From Apium graveolens (Eukaryota > Streptophyta > Magnoliopsida > Apiales > Apiaceae), in the NCBI RefSeq assembly GCF_009905375.1, contig NC_133656.1:228187739-228251738 (forward strand): 64,000 nucleotides of DNA, written 5' to 3'. The notes under the pieces are model-generated. The model made no database searches, had not been told where the DNA came from, and saw nothing but the letters and a program-made list of their open reading frames with translations. Position 1 is the first letter of the stretch; each line of letters opens with the position of its first letter. This document shows, piece by piece, positions 1 through 11,560 of this stretch. The translations under genes and the position numbers were made by a program.

Positions 1-1360
1 AAAACAGAAATCAGATATTGAATTCAGGGTTGAGAGGATCAAACCCGGGTCGACCACGGGTCATGAAGAACAACCCAGAAAACCCGACGCCGGCGGCCGA
101 TTCCGGCGAAACAACGGCGAGCTCCGTTTGCAGAAAAACACTACCATTTCGTTCATTTTTCTGCCCAGATCAACTCCTCCCTGCAACAGCCGTCCTTCCG
201 CCCCGTTCACGACGTCCCGTCGTTCTTCCCCGATGAACTCCGGCGGATTTCAAGCTTTTTCCGTCGAGTTCATCGGAAAATCACCCCCCCTAAAATCGAA
301 GCTACGAACTTCTAAAATCAAACCCCACAATCAACAACAATCAACATCATCTATAATTAATCAAAAATGAATTCAAAAATTACTAAAAACCAAGAACTCG
401 GGAACTATCTTCCCGGGGTTATACGAATCAATTGAACTCACAAAATCATTCCTCAACTTGATATAAAGCTACTGGAATCATCAAAACAACCAAACGATTC
501 ATGTATCAAAAACACCTAAATCGAACATAAATCCTAAAAAAACGAATTGAAAATCAACTCAACAACACATCAAATTGATGATATGAATAGAAATAGAGAT
601 CGAGAGGATCATTTTGGTTACTCACATGATCGATTTGGTGAACAGAAACACTATGAAATCTGTGATTGAATCTCTGCAGTTGTTCTTCACCCACACAAAT
701 TATTTCTTGAATTTCTGATTTTTAATTATAATTAACTAATTAATTAATAATTAATCAGGTATTTATAGTACTGAAAATAATATTCCTAAATAAAATTAAG
801 TGGCTAATTACACATCTAATAAAAATATTTGGCCCCAATTTTTATAATTTTTGAGTATTAAAATTTAATTTATAAATATTTTATATATACAATATATCTG
901 TCAAAATTTCCCAAAAATTGTGAATAAAGCAAAAATACAAAGAAATGGTATAAACAAAAGTCCTATAATTTTATTAAAATAAAAATGTGATTTTTGTGGG
1001 GGGTTTTAACACCCAATGGGGCCCGGAAAAGTCATTTTTCGCAAAACGAGAAAATTTATAAAATACCTACATGTTCAAAATAATGCGATGGTAAAAGCCG
1101 TTTGATGAAAAATAAGACCTATTTTTTATTTGAAATACCTGCTTTAAAATCATGATTCAGGTTGTAAAACTTTTAAAATGAAAGCTATAAATGAAAAATA
1201 AAATATCTGTAAAATATCCTAAAAATACATGGACGACACAGAATACACGTAACACATAGCCATTAGGGTTTGACAGTTAATTCCATATAAATGACACATT
1301 AACACACATAATTCATTATAAATATGATATGATACAGACGTAAATTTTCCAGATGTTACA
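1..1360 (-). mobile_element. Ty3/gypsy-type LTR, minus strand, runs off the left edge
   Basis: Read on the minus strand, this block begins TGTAACATCTGG at 1360, a common start for chromovirus LTRs. It contains a TATA-like stretch (ACTATAAATACC near 755-765) followed by a leader-like region. Its terminal TG abuts copia coding sequence at 1361 without a spacer, so it most likely inserted into the copia element. The other end, any PBS and the target duplication lie outside the window. Short ORFs here (for example 18-236 and 128-370) have no recognisable domain and are probably chance. A solo LTR and a complete element are equally possible. Confidence 0.55.
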
Positions 1361-1365
1361 AAAGT

Positions 1366-2589
1366 TGGCTATGGCACAAGAAGCTGTCCCATCTAAACTT
1401 CAAGACCATGAATGAGCTTGTCAAGAAAGAACTGGTTAGAGGTATTCCTCAAGTGGAGTTTATTAAGGATGGATTGTGTGATGCCTGCCAGAAAGGAAAG
1501 CAGATCAAAGCATCGTTCAGAAAGAAGCTTGATTCAACAATTGAAGAATCTTTGCACCTGTTGTACATGGATTTATTTGGACCAGTCAATGTGTTGTCTA
1601 TCTCAAGAAAAAAATATTGCCTAGCAATTGTAGATGATCTCTCAAAGTTCTCTTGGACATATTTTCTAAAGTCTGAAGATGAAGCTAGTGAAATCATCAT
1701 CAATCACTTAAGGCAAGTCAACAATCATCCTGACTTTAAAGTATGAAGAATCAGGAGTGACAATGGAACTGAGTTCAAGAATTCTGTGATGAGATCATTT
1801 TGTGAAAATAATGGAATTATGCATGAGTTTTATGCAGCAAGAACTCCACAATAAAATGGAGTAGTGGCAGGGAAGAACAGATCTCTTATTGAAGCTGCAA
1901 GGACAATGCTTGAAGAATCAAAGTTACCAACATATTTTTGGGCTGAAGCTGTGAATACTGCCTGCTACACTCAGAATATCTCTTTGGTTAATCAAGCAAA
2001 GTGCATGACACCCTACCAATTGTTCAAGAATATGAAGTCAACTCTAAATTTTCTTCATGTCTTTGGCTGCAAATGTTATATCTTAAGGAATCAAACTGAT
2101 CAACATGGAAAGTTTGATGCTAAAGAAGATAAAGGAATTTTTGTTGGATATGCTGTGGGAAAAGCATATAGAGTCTACAATCTAAGAACCAAAATTGTTA
2201 TGGAATCAGTACATATTGTGTTTGATGATAAAAAGATTGAAGGACTGCAAGATGGAGATTTCCATGAAAGCCTCAAGTTTGATAATGTGGAGATGGTTGG
2301 TGATGACAGTGATGATGAAAGTGATCAAGAAATAGTGACTAAGGATAATGCAGAAAAATCTACAACTAATGAAGCACATAATTCAACATCCGTCGAGTTA
2401 CAAAATGCCTCATCCGTCGGGAGACAATCTGGCTTATCATTCGGGAAACAGTCAGCTTCATCCGTCGAGATACAAAGTGCATCATCCGTCGAAATAACAA
2501 GAGAAGCTGAGAGTCATAATAGATCACCTACAGAAAGTACCCCTTTTCTCAAATCAAAGATTCACAAATTCATGGGGAGTTTCTCATAA
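1366..2589 (+). pseudogene. copia GAG-pre-integrase and integrase region (broken)
   Basis: The frame opens with WLWHKKLSHLNFKTMN at 1366, a GAG-pre-integrase signature, then the zinc-binding end (CDACQKGKQ). The integrase core follows with DLFGP (first Asp) and DNGTEF (second Asp). Stops interrupt it: TGA at 1744-1746 and TAA at 1852-1854, the latter replacing a codon in the usual RTPQQNGV motif. The motif before KNRSLIEAAR reads AG where the family has an E-R pair, so the catalytic Glu is also lost. The C-terminal linker contains repeated SSVE/SSVG units encoded by the CATCCGTCGG motif. TGA at 2587-2589 follows a frameshift; the conserved WTKDHPFELIIGD continues in another frame near 2660. 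Confidence 0.85.
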
Positions 2590-2593
2590 TCAA

Positions 2594-4299
2594 AACTCAG
2601 TCACACATCAATACAACAATGAGGCCTCTTCATCTAGAGCTAATCTACCTCAACAAAGAAAATGGACTAAAGATCACCCATTTGAGCTCATCATTGGTGA
2701 TGCATCTTCTAGAGTTCAAACAAGGAAAGCAACTCAAGAAGAATGTCTATATAGCAGCCTCCTTTCTAAGGAAGAACCAAAGAAGGTAGAAGAAGCTTTG
2801 TTGGATCTTGATTAGATTTTATTTATGCAGGAGGAGCTAAACCATTTGAAAGGAACAAGGTATGGAAGCTGGTACCCAAACTTAAAGGAAAAAATCCAAT
2901 TGACACCAAGTGGGTATTCAGAAACAAGATGGATGAAAATGACATAGTGGTCAAGAACAAAGCTAGATTGGTTGCTAAGGGCTACTGTCAATAAGAAGGA
3001 ATAGATTTTGATGAAACTTTTGCTCCTGTTGCAAGACTTGAAGCCATCAGAATTTTCTTAGCCTATGCAGCCCATGCCAATTTCAAGGTCTATCAAATGG
3101 ATGTCAAAAGTGCCTTTCTGAATGGAGATTTGGAGGAGGAAGTCTATGACAGTCAGCCTCCTGGTTTTGAATATCCAAATTTTCCAGAATATGTCTACTA
3201 TCTTTTGAAAGCACTTTATGAACTGAAGCAAGCACCTAGAGCCCGGTATGACACTTTATCAAAGTTTCTTCTGGAAAATCACTTCACAAGAGGTACTGTT
3301 GATAAAACTCTATTCTTTAGAAATGTTAATGCCTCTAGTATACTTGTTCAAATTTATGTAGATAATTTTATATTTGGCTCTACAGATGAAAAACTTTGTA
3401 AAAAGTTTGCCAAATTAATGCAAAGTAAGTATGAAATGAGCATGATGGGAGAACTAACTTACTTTCTTGGTTTACAAGTTAAGCAAGTTAGTGATAAAAT
3501 ATTCATTAGTCAAACTAAATATATTTATGATCTTTTAAAGAAGTTTGATTTAATGGATTGCACATCTGCAAAAACTCACATGGCCACTGCAACTAAAATT
3601 GAATTAAACACTACTGAAAAGTCTGTGGATATTTCAAGCTATAGAGGCATGGTTGGCTCACTTCTGTACTTAATAGCTAGTAGGCCAGATATAATGTTTG
3701 CTACTTGTCTTTGTGCTAGATTTCAGGCTGATCCTAGAGAATCTCACTTAGTAGCTATAAAGAGAATTTTCAGATATCTCAAGGGAACACCAAAACTTGG
3801 CATTTGGTACCCTAGAGATTTTGGTTTTGATCTAACTGGTTATTCAGATGCATATTATGCAGGTTGTAAAATAGACAGAAATAGTACAATATGAACCTGT
3901 CAATTTCTAGGGAACAAGCTTGTGTCCTGGTTCAGTAAAAAGTAAAATTCAGTTTCTATTTCTACAGCTGAAGCTGAATATATTGCTACTGGTAGTTGCT
4001 GTGCACAGATTTTGTGGATGAAAAACCAATTGTTGGACTATGGTCTACAAGTGGACATAATTCCCATTTTCTGTGATAACACAAGTACAATTGCCATCAC
4101 TGAAAATCCAGTACATCATTCAAGAACAAAACACATAAACATCAAGTACCACTTCATTAGGGAACATGTGATGAATGGTACTGTGGAACTTCATTTTGTT
4201 CCAAGTGAAAAGCAGCTTGCAGATATCTTTACCAAGCCACTTGATGAATCCACCTTTTCAAGGTTGGTAAGTGAGTTAGGTATGCTTAATTACTCTTGA
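2594..4299 (+). pseudogene. copia reverse transcriptase and RNase H (broken)
   Basis: It begins with the linker HNQNSVTHQ and WTKDHPFELIIGD and continues to the RT core: [43 protein letters not shown] and [11 protein letters not shown]. The catalytic YVDD reads YVDN near 3355, so one active-site Asp is lost. The RNase H part has [23 protein letters not shown] and RTKHINIKYHFIRE, and ends at a TGA (4297-4299) after SELGMLN. Breaks include TAG 2813-2815, TAA 2992-2994, TGA 3892-3894, TAA 3943-3945 and a frameshift between about 2815 and 2860. Family identity is certain; the enzyme cannot be active. Confidence 0.9.
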
Positions 4300-4820
4300 A
4301 TCATTCCAGATATTTTTGCAAGTTATAATGCAGCCAGAAATTTAATTGATTTTTCTGTTTTGGATGAAATTTTGGCTAAGTCAAAATTTACATCCTGACG
4401 GATGCTCATTATCCATTGAGTTTGATCATCCATCGGAATAGTAATTATTAATAAAAATCAATTACTTGTTTGGATTATTTTATAACCCGACGGATAATTG
4501 TTTTATTCTCATCCGTCGAATTGTCTCAATCTTAGCCGTTAAAACTCTGAACATTATCCATCGGGTATACTTACAGTTTGTAAGTATAACACGACGGATA
4601 ATTGACAGAATTTTAACAGTTTATTTATTTTAAACGGCTATTTTGGGCTATTTTGATTGGTTACTTTATTTCACTTTATTACTTTTGATAGTTTATTTCA
4701 GAGATAGTATAAAAGCAGAATTCATTTTTATTCTAGTCTTTTATCATTCTCAAATCAATTGCTTTAACTCCTTTCTTCTCCAAAGCAAATACTCTCTCTG
4801 CAAATTTCCATACTTTAACA
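4300..4820 (+). other. non-coding spacer between copia pol and the post-pol ORF
   Basis: This AT-rich stretch has no ORF with recognisable homology. It carries six copies of the CATCCGTCGG motif family on both strands (4395-4404, 4428-4437, 4486-4495, 4510-4519, 4557-4565, 4591-4599), several facing each other as inverted pairs. It leads directly to the ATG at 4821. Sireviruses are known to carry conserved palindromes in non-coding regions, and this may be the equivalent in this lineage. Confidence 0.6.
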
Positions 4821-7800
4821 ATGGCACAAGTAGTCAAAATCATGTCCTAGTATGGATTCACCAGAAAGAGGTGCCCCTCTTTTACTTTCCAATCATGGGG
4901 GGCCCAGGTAACTGAGGTAAGTACCACTGTCTCCACTCTTCCAACCTCACACATTTCTTTGCCTTCAAGTGTAGCTATGGCATCTGTGTCAATGACCCAA
5001 CAAATGCCTACCCAAGCTACCAAAATAACAAGTTCAAAATCCAAAGCTAAGAAAGCCCCCTCTGGTGTCTTTCATAAATAATCAGTTGCAAAAACTATCA
5101 AACACAAAGAGGGGAGTGTGAAGGAGAGTGAGTTAGGTGAGGGGCAGGGTGAAAATCAAAGAAACCCTAAGGATAAGGCTGGTGAGATTAGTGTACCCAA
5201 TCCTAGACACACCACAATTTCCCAACAAACTGTGGTTGTTAATAATGAAATCAGCTCAATTCTAGTTTCATCCTCCCAAAAGGATGTTACTATTGAAACA
5301 AGCTCCCAACCAGGAGCAAATACCAAGAGGGTTAGGGACACAAGTTCACCACAGACTTATGCCAGAAATAAAAGATCTAAAACCCTTGGGGATGCACAGG
5401 GAACACACACAGTGCAAACTGGAGCTAAGGACTCAGTCACTGCACCATCTTAAAGTCAGCTTGATGTGACTCCAATAAATATGGAGTCACAGCAAAAATC
5501 ATTGATAATTGAAGCACCTGAAACACCAAATTCACCCACACACTCACTGAATGTAGACATGATTCATACATCACTTCCAAATTCTCCATCTTTAACTCTA
5601 CTAGAGAAGCCAAAAATCCAAGCAAGTGAGCATAATATTTTAGATGATTTGTTGGCTCACTTGCCAATTCTTTCTGAGTCTATTGAGACATCTCTGTCCA
5701 AATTTTCATCAATCTGTACAGAGTCTACAATATTCTCCACTCCAAACTCATTCATTTCTTCTATCCCGGTGGATATTGTTCATCCATCGAGTAGTGATTG
5801 TATCCTGACGGATGTGCCTAACAGCAGTCATCCGTCAGCTAGCCAAACTACTATCCCGATGGATGTTCCTCATCCGTCGGTACTCTCTGCACAAATTCAA
5901 ATCCCAACAATTGTCACAAGTGCAGATGACCTAGTAGTAGTACAATCACTCTTAGGACTAAGGGCAGGGAGTGAATTGAGTGACAGGCTGGGTTGCTCCC
6001 AGGAAAAAGGAGAGGAAATGAGTGATCAAATGCAGACCGTTTCTTCAGGTCTGGCAAAAGTAAGTGTGGGGAGTTCCACCTTAGTAGGTGAAGGTGAGGG
6101 TGTGAGGGTGGTGAGCCAAGGGGAGCCCTTGATGCAAAAATAGAGAGAAAATGAGAGAAATGCAGGTACAGGAGAAATAAGGATGAACATCGTTGTTAGT
6201 GAGTCAATGAATATCAATAATGTTGACATAGATAAACTATCTCAGCATGATCAAGTTGTCATAGATTCCATCTCTTTGGATGCTGAGACATTTAATCATC
6301 CTGTTCCAGCATATCAACTTTTGGCTGGACAGGGCAATGAAAATGCAGAAAAGATGCTGAACTTGGTGCATACTACTCAATCAATGCAAAGAGCAAAGAA
6401 TTCCATCACAGCCATGCCACACATAGCTGGTGATGATATTGACTATGTTACTGGTGAATCTGCAGATTTCTTTGAAGATGATGGTGATGATAGTGAAGAT
6501 CTCATGGACATAGGGGGAGAAACATGCCCTAGCTCTAGATCAAACATTCCTTCTTGGGTATTTTATAAAGAGTGTGATGAGCATCATTTCAAGACAACTA
6601 TTTTTCACATCATCCAGCAGACACACAATGCTCTTCAGGCCACTACCAATGCTAGCACTAAGAAGCTTCTACAGGAACATCTCAACTCTCTGCAACTACA
6701 TCAAATCCAATCTCTTCAACACAACCAAGATGTCAGTTCAATCAAGATAGAGATTGACCAAGTCAATAAGAGTGTCTCTGAAAGATTGGATGCTACATTT
6801 CTAAATACAACAATGCTTGACATCAATAGACAGTTGAGAAGAAATTCAAATCTTGCAGCTAAAGTGGATTCCTTGGACACTAGATTGCAGGCAGTAGAAG
6901 CCTCTCTAACATCCATTCATCTTCATCAAGCATAACAAACTCAGTTGTTATAAAACCTGGTGGTTGCACAAACTTCTACCTCCACTCTACTTGATGATAA
7001 CAAAAAGGGGAGAAAGAATCAACAATTCAAGTCAGTCAAGGAGAGCCAACAAGTGAGGGGGAGCATGTGATAAATGTTCAGATCAGTCAAGTAATTGTTC
7101 CAGAAATTACTCTGCCAAAGCCACCAGTATTGGACAGCTTTGATCTGATCCAAATAGCAGCTGCTAAACTTGAGTCAAAGACAAATCCCAAGATGCTTGA
7201 TGTTGTAGCTGTTGAGAAGGAACTAGATAAGAAATGGAAGAAGATTGATGCAGCTATTCAGGAGAAATTTGGTCAGCTACAGAAGCCAGACAAGACCTTT
7301 CATCACCATTCTCAAGGCAAACATATCTCAGTGCATGAAATGAGTCTAGGCAACATGGAAAAAGGCCAAACAACCTGCATCAAATATCCAAAAGCTAATA
7401 TTATTTTGAAGCCTAAAAGGAACTACTCAAAGTTCTCAGATAAAAATCATGTGGATCTTATGTTTGAGACACATAGGCCAGATGAGAAGAAGGTGTTGGC
7501 AAGGTCAATTGCATTTTATAAAGATCCATCTAATTTAGTTCAAAAAAAAAGAGTTGCCAAAATCTACAGAAATGGTAAGAAATCTATGTGGTGGCTGGAC
7601 ACCCTCTGTTTGTAGAAGCTAAGAAGGAAGAAAAAGAGAGGATCAAGCAAGAAAAGAAGCAGGTTGCCTTAGATGCCAAGAAGCTCAAACAAAAGAAGGA
7701 GCAAGCTGCTATCTTGGCCAAACTTCAAGCTATAAAATCTACAACTGAGATTTCAGTAAAACCACCTGTGATTACTGAAGCTCAAGATCAACAAGTGCAA

Positions 7801-8854
7801 AATGAACCTCCACAGAAAAGAAAATTCAGATACAAGCTTCATTCAAAAAGAAAATTGGACTTTAGTGATGAGGAAATGGAAGTACATTCCCAAATAGTCT
7901 ACAACTTTAACTCAGTCATCCAAGTCCTCAGTGGTACATGAAGAATTCAAGGTGGATCCAACTAAGAATTTTCATGGTGAGCCTATTATTCCCAAGGATG
8001 AGCCATTAGACTGGGAAAGTCTGCCAATTCCTGAATTCAACTTATCTATCTTCATCAAGCCAAAGAAGACAAAGATTAGAACAACCAAGAAAGTGAAGCC
8101 TGTGACTATTAGATCCAAAACCCTAACCAAATCTCAACCCACAGTCAATAAGGAGGATCTCTTATACATATGTGACATCAAGAAGTTTTCTGAAATAAAC
8201 TTCTACTTGGATGAATTGGAAGAAGTAAGAGGGATTAATGCTCACAGACATCTTCCTGAAAGGCCGGTGTTCAAGTACAAGGGAAGGAAAGAAATCACAT
8301 GGCCACTTCACAGGATTCTTCAAGAAAGCTGCTCTGTACTGATTAAGATCTTCTCATCCTTCAAGAAGAACTTTGGTTTCAATATAATTGCAAAGAAGTT
8401 GGTTCTAAAGAAGATAAGAGATCTAAGGAGTGATAAAGCCAAGAATGCACTTCCAAGAACTCTTATAATTCCCATTACAGGAAAGAGAGTGCATTTGAGG
8501 CCTTATTGGCTAATGGAATTCATAGATGATAAGGGAGTTAGAAGATTCTTCAGACTGGATGACCAATTGAGTATCTCTAGCAATGAGACTCTACTGGAAA
8601 TGCAAGAAAAGTTGGATCTATCTGAAGCTGGTGAACTTAAATTCCACAGACAACTCCAGAATCAAATAGAAGAAAATAACAAGAAGCTTGGGAAGAAATC
8701 CAGACAATCAAGGAATCAGAATCATCTGCTCAGGCTAGAGGAGCACCTTGAAAATGATTGTGAGAACTCTTTGTACACTTTGCTTTGTTCAATTTTCAAT
8801 AAATTTTGTAGCACTTATCAGTTTTATCTACTATTTTTTAATCTGTATTTTTAG
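4821..8854 (+). pseudogene. long post-pol ORF of the copia element, function unknown, broken
   Basis: One decayed ORF can be followed from ATG 4821 in a single frame to about 7010, with stops at 4848, 5080, 5451, 6141 and 6933. Frameshifts near 7010 (in an AAAAAGGGG run), near 7585 and near 7925 carry it on to 8854. The intact product would be roughly 1,300 residues. The N-terminal half is Ser/Thr/Pro-rich and low-complexity. The middle (6600-6930) has heptad-like Leu/Gln-rich helices, and 7620-7740 is Lys/Glu-rich coiled coil. The C-terminal part (8000-8750) looks globular, with GRKEITWPLHRIL, LRPYWLMEF and RRFFRLDDQL. It lies where Sireviruses may carry an env-like ORF, but I see no convincing signal peptide or membrane span except a hydrophobic tail after 8760. 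I cannot assign a function. Confidence 0.7.
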
Positions 8855-8924
8855 GGTGTTTTGTTATCATCAAGTTTCTCTTAATTTATGGCTACAATTC
8901 TAGTAGACATAAATTGGGGGAGAT

Positions 8925-9953
8925 TGTTAGGAATATGTTGTGAACTTGATGATAAATTAAACAAAACACCTTAGTAGATTTAACTTAGTGAATTTTGTAG
9001 CTCCCGACGGATGATCTAATATAGTCCCGACGGATGAACTTTATAGTCCCGATGAATGATTATTTGACATCCATCAAGAGTGTAGCTTATGTAACACTAA
9101 GAACTGTAGCATATTTATGTAAACAACATGTTTTAGTCAAGTAGATTGTGTAGGGTTCTGTAAGTCATGTTGTCTACTAGATTGATATGCAGAATAGGTT
9201 GACTAATTGTATATATGATATGTCTTGTAATTATGTATAAGTAAAATAGAGTCAAGTGGCAAATAGACTCCCGACGGATGATCAACAAAGCTCCCGACGG
9301 ATGACAAATATAGTCCCGACGGATGATCAAATTCAAATAATTATTGACAGTGATAACACAGTCACATGCGTTGGGTGTTTGCCAAAGGAATGTGACAGCC
9401 TGTTAAGCAGGATTTTGAGAACAAAGAAGCATTACCATTTCCATGCAATTATGAAGATATTAAAAGATGTTGGAATAGAGTAATGAAGTAGCATGGAGTT
9501 AGACTAGATATGTTTTGTTTTATTATCTTATCTTATTGTCATGTAAACTCGGTGATATATAAACCAAGTATAGCAAGTAGAATAATTAACTAAGCAAATA
9601 CATTTTTCCAGAGAAACATATCAAGTTGTATTCTGTAAGTATTTCTCTGAAGTCTAGTTGTTCAAACTTGTAAGCAGCTGTGAGCTATTCAAAACTTCAC
9701 AGAGTTCTCAATTTGATATATATATATATATGTATATATCTGGTGGATTCATTCAAATCCACCAGAAAGTTTTAAAGCCTTGTGTTTTATTACTTAGTGT
9801 TTTGATTTCAACTATCTTTCCATTCCGCACTTCTGCAAATCAAACACTGTTATACGTATTAAGTTAGAACATTTTTAAAATCTTGAAAAGTAGCCAGAAT
9901 TACATTCAACCCCCCCCCTTCTGTAATTCTTGTTGTATTGTTAGGAAATAACA
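8925..9953 (+). mobile_element. 3' LTR of the copia element
   Basis: It starts TGTTAGGAATATG directly after the polypurine tract AAATTGGGGGAGA (8911-8923) and ends near GTTAGGAAATAACA, giving about 1,029 bp. A TATA-like GATATATAAACC lies near 9553, and at least five CCGACGGATG copies lie upstream of it. A poly-C run and TTCTGTAATTCTTG precede the 3' end, as in many Sirevirus LTRs. No 5' LTR is in the window, so neither age nor target duplication can be measured. The exact 3' border is uncertain by a few bases. The ORF at 9256-9483 is not a gene. Confidence 0.75.
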
Positions 9954-10270
9954 AAGATGTTGCACAATTTTTTAATTAAAAAATCATTCAAATTTGTTGA
10001 AATAGTTTAAAGGGGTTCTGTAATAGAAACACGGTAAAAATCACAATTATCCAAAATTATTTCACATCAGAATCAAATTTAAAATCAATTTTTTTTTCAA
10101 ATTTCATTGTTAAAATTTTTATTATATTTAAATATAATTATTATTCTACATTAGCAACGAATTTGATGAAGTTCTATAATAGAATTAAGGGTATATATAT
10201 AATCTTACTCCACTAGAAACCTCCTTATAATTAAAACTAAAAACTTACGATTCTAAAATGTTGACATATC
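9954..10270. other. AT-rich flank, nothing recognised
   Basis: AT-rich sequence between the copia 3' LTR and the RING-CH fragment. I see no gene, RNA or repeat structure in it. Confidence 0.5.
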
Positions 10271-10620
10271 AACTCGCGGCAGCGTTGATGGCGACGATAT
10301 CATCTCTACCTCCAACGATTCTCTCAAACCGTCCGATTCAAACGGGTCTTCGTCAGTACAAAAGATAAATAATGATATTAATAATAATAATACAATTAGT
10401 GGTGTACTAATAGTAGTATGATGAATAGATTTGATGATGATGATGAAGAATAAGATGTGTGTCGGATCTGTCGAAAAACGGGGATGTGGATAATCCTCTC
10501 TGGTATCCTTGTGCGTGTAATGGAAGTATTAAATTTATTCATCATGATTGTCTTCTTCAGTGGCTTAATCATAGCAACGCTCGCCAGTGCGAGAAAATCT
10601 ATGTTATTCAATGTTGTCAC
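10271..10620 (+). pseudogene. SUD1: fragment of a DOA10/SUD1-type RING-CH E3 ubiquitin ligase
   Basis: DVCRICRK (from 10454) followed in another frame by NPLWYPCACNGSIKF, CLLQWL and HSNARQCE matches the N-terminal RING-CH domain of plant SUD1/CER9, the homologue of yeast Doa10. Those are large ER-membrane E3 ligases that degrade misfolded proteins and sterol or wax enzymes. Here the acidic lead-in (DDDDEE) ends in a TAA at 10451-10453. One base is missing between CRICRK and GDVDNPL, so the two halves are in different frames. After NARQCE the expected last zinc-binding Cys and the following sequence are replaced by unrelated residues. None of the many membrane segments of the full protein follows. 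It is a dead fragment, retained or transposed. Confidence 0.8.
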
Positions 10621-11560
10621 TTCCGTCAGGAGAGACGATTCTGTACTCCTCTCGTGAAGACATATCTCAAGACAATGGTGGTTCTCTCAATTTTAACAAC
10701 TCGGAATTCTGACTCAATAATTAACTCAGTTTCTTGGATGACTCAAGTGTACCTTGCTTAGTTCATGCTTCTAGCTAGGTTATTATCCCATTGAAGGGTT
10801 AATATAGGTAGGACCATGAGAATTAAGGCCATGGATCAGGTGAGAGAATCTCAGAATAACCTAGCAATTGTATACTCAAATTGTCATTGATGTGTTTTTC
10901 AGTTACTGTCAAGATTGGCAATTTTATGAGCAATTGGTTATAGTCTTGATGCGGTTATATTAAGTTTTTTATGAGTGATTATTTGATGATCATTAAGCAT
11001 ACTTCAATGATATTTTAAAAGTAAGTGTTTAGATAAACTATTTTTTGAAAAGTGTAGATATTGGACACTACTTGTATAAAGAAATGATCAATATGTTGTT
11101 AACTCTGTGATATGTGTAACTATATGTGTGTGTGATGCCTCATTTTGGTGGATTATTGGTTTGTATCATCTTATTCATATTGCAAGTCATATGCGATTTT
11201 ATTTATTTGTGTGTTCTTTCTGAAGCTTAGTTTCTTAATTCTCTGTGGTGTGGTATAGTATTATATTCTTCTAGTCGGTAGATATATTAATTTAAGCTAT
11301 TATGTGAGTTCCTGATATTTATTTTCTTTTCAAAAGTGTAAGTTGTTGTGTTAAATTATATTTGAATATGGGTGTGCTCTGATGCAAGAAGATTAACAGA
11401 TATCCCTCTCATTTACTTGTTCACACCTGCATTCAACCATGTTCCCGAATTTTGATTTTTTTGTTACTAAATTGAAGTTAATTATATTTATTATTTGTTT
11501 TGTTTTGTTTCCATGATTTAACTTGATTAATGTATTTTTAATATGTGTTTAATATGATTT
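10621..11560. other. AT-rich stretch, no gene recognised
   Basis: No further SUD1 exons and no exon 2 of the neighbouring MTM1-like gene are seen on either strand. The composition is intron-like or intergenic (T-rich, no long ORF). Confidence 0.4.

Larger units (their letters stand above)
2387..9325. repeat. dispersed 10-bp motif CATCCGTCGG / CCGACGGATG
   Basis: More than 20 exact or one-to-two-mismatch copies lie on both strands inside the copia element. They sit in the integrase-RT linker (2387, 2411, 2459, 2483), the spacer (4395-4599), the post-pol ORF (5765-5880) and the LTR (9003-9075 and 9270-9325). In coding parts they encode SSVE-type and HPS-type repeats. In 5765-5880 they form three consecutive inverted pairs, for example 5853-5880 with a short loop. 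Confidence 0.85.
1361..9953 (+). mobile_element. Ty1/copia retrotransposon of Sirevirus type, 5'-truncated and decayed
   Basis: The order is GAG-pre-integrase, integrase, reverse transcriptase, RNase H, a long extra ORF after pol, a polypurine tract (8911-8924) and a 3' LTR (8925-9953). Copia order (INT before RT) plus a long post-pol ORF and an LTR of about 1 kb fits the Sirevirus (SIRE/Maximus) clade. The gag half and 5' LTR are not visible, because the element is interrupted at 1361 by a gypsy LTR; they may lie left of the window. Multiple premature stops and frameshifts show that it is dead. A 10-bp motif with consensus CATCCGTCGG recurs throughout and is listed separately. Confidence 0.85.

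Noticed and set aside
9256..9483. 75-codon ORF in the copia 3' LTR
   Set aside because: It consists largely of the CCGACGGATG repeats and lies upstream of the LTR TATA box, with no conserved domain.
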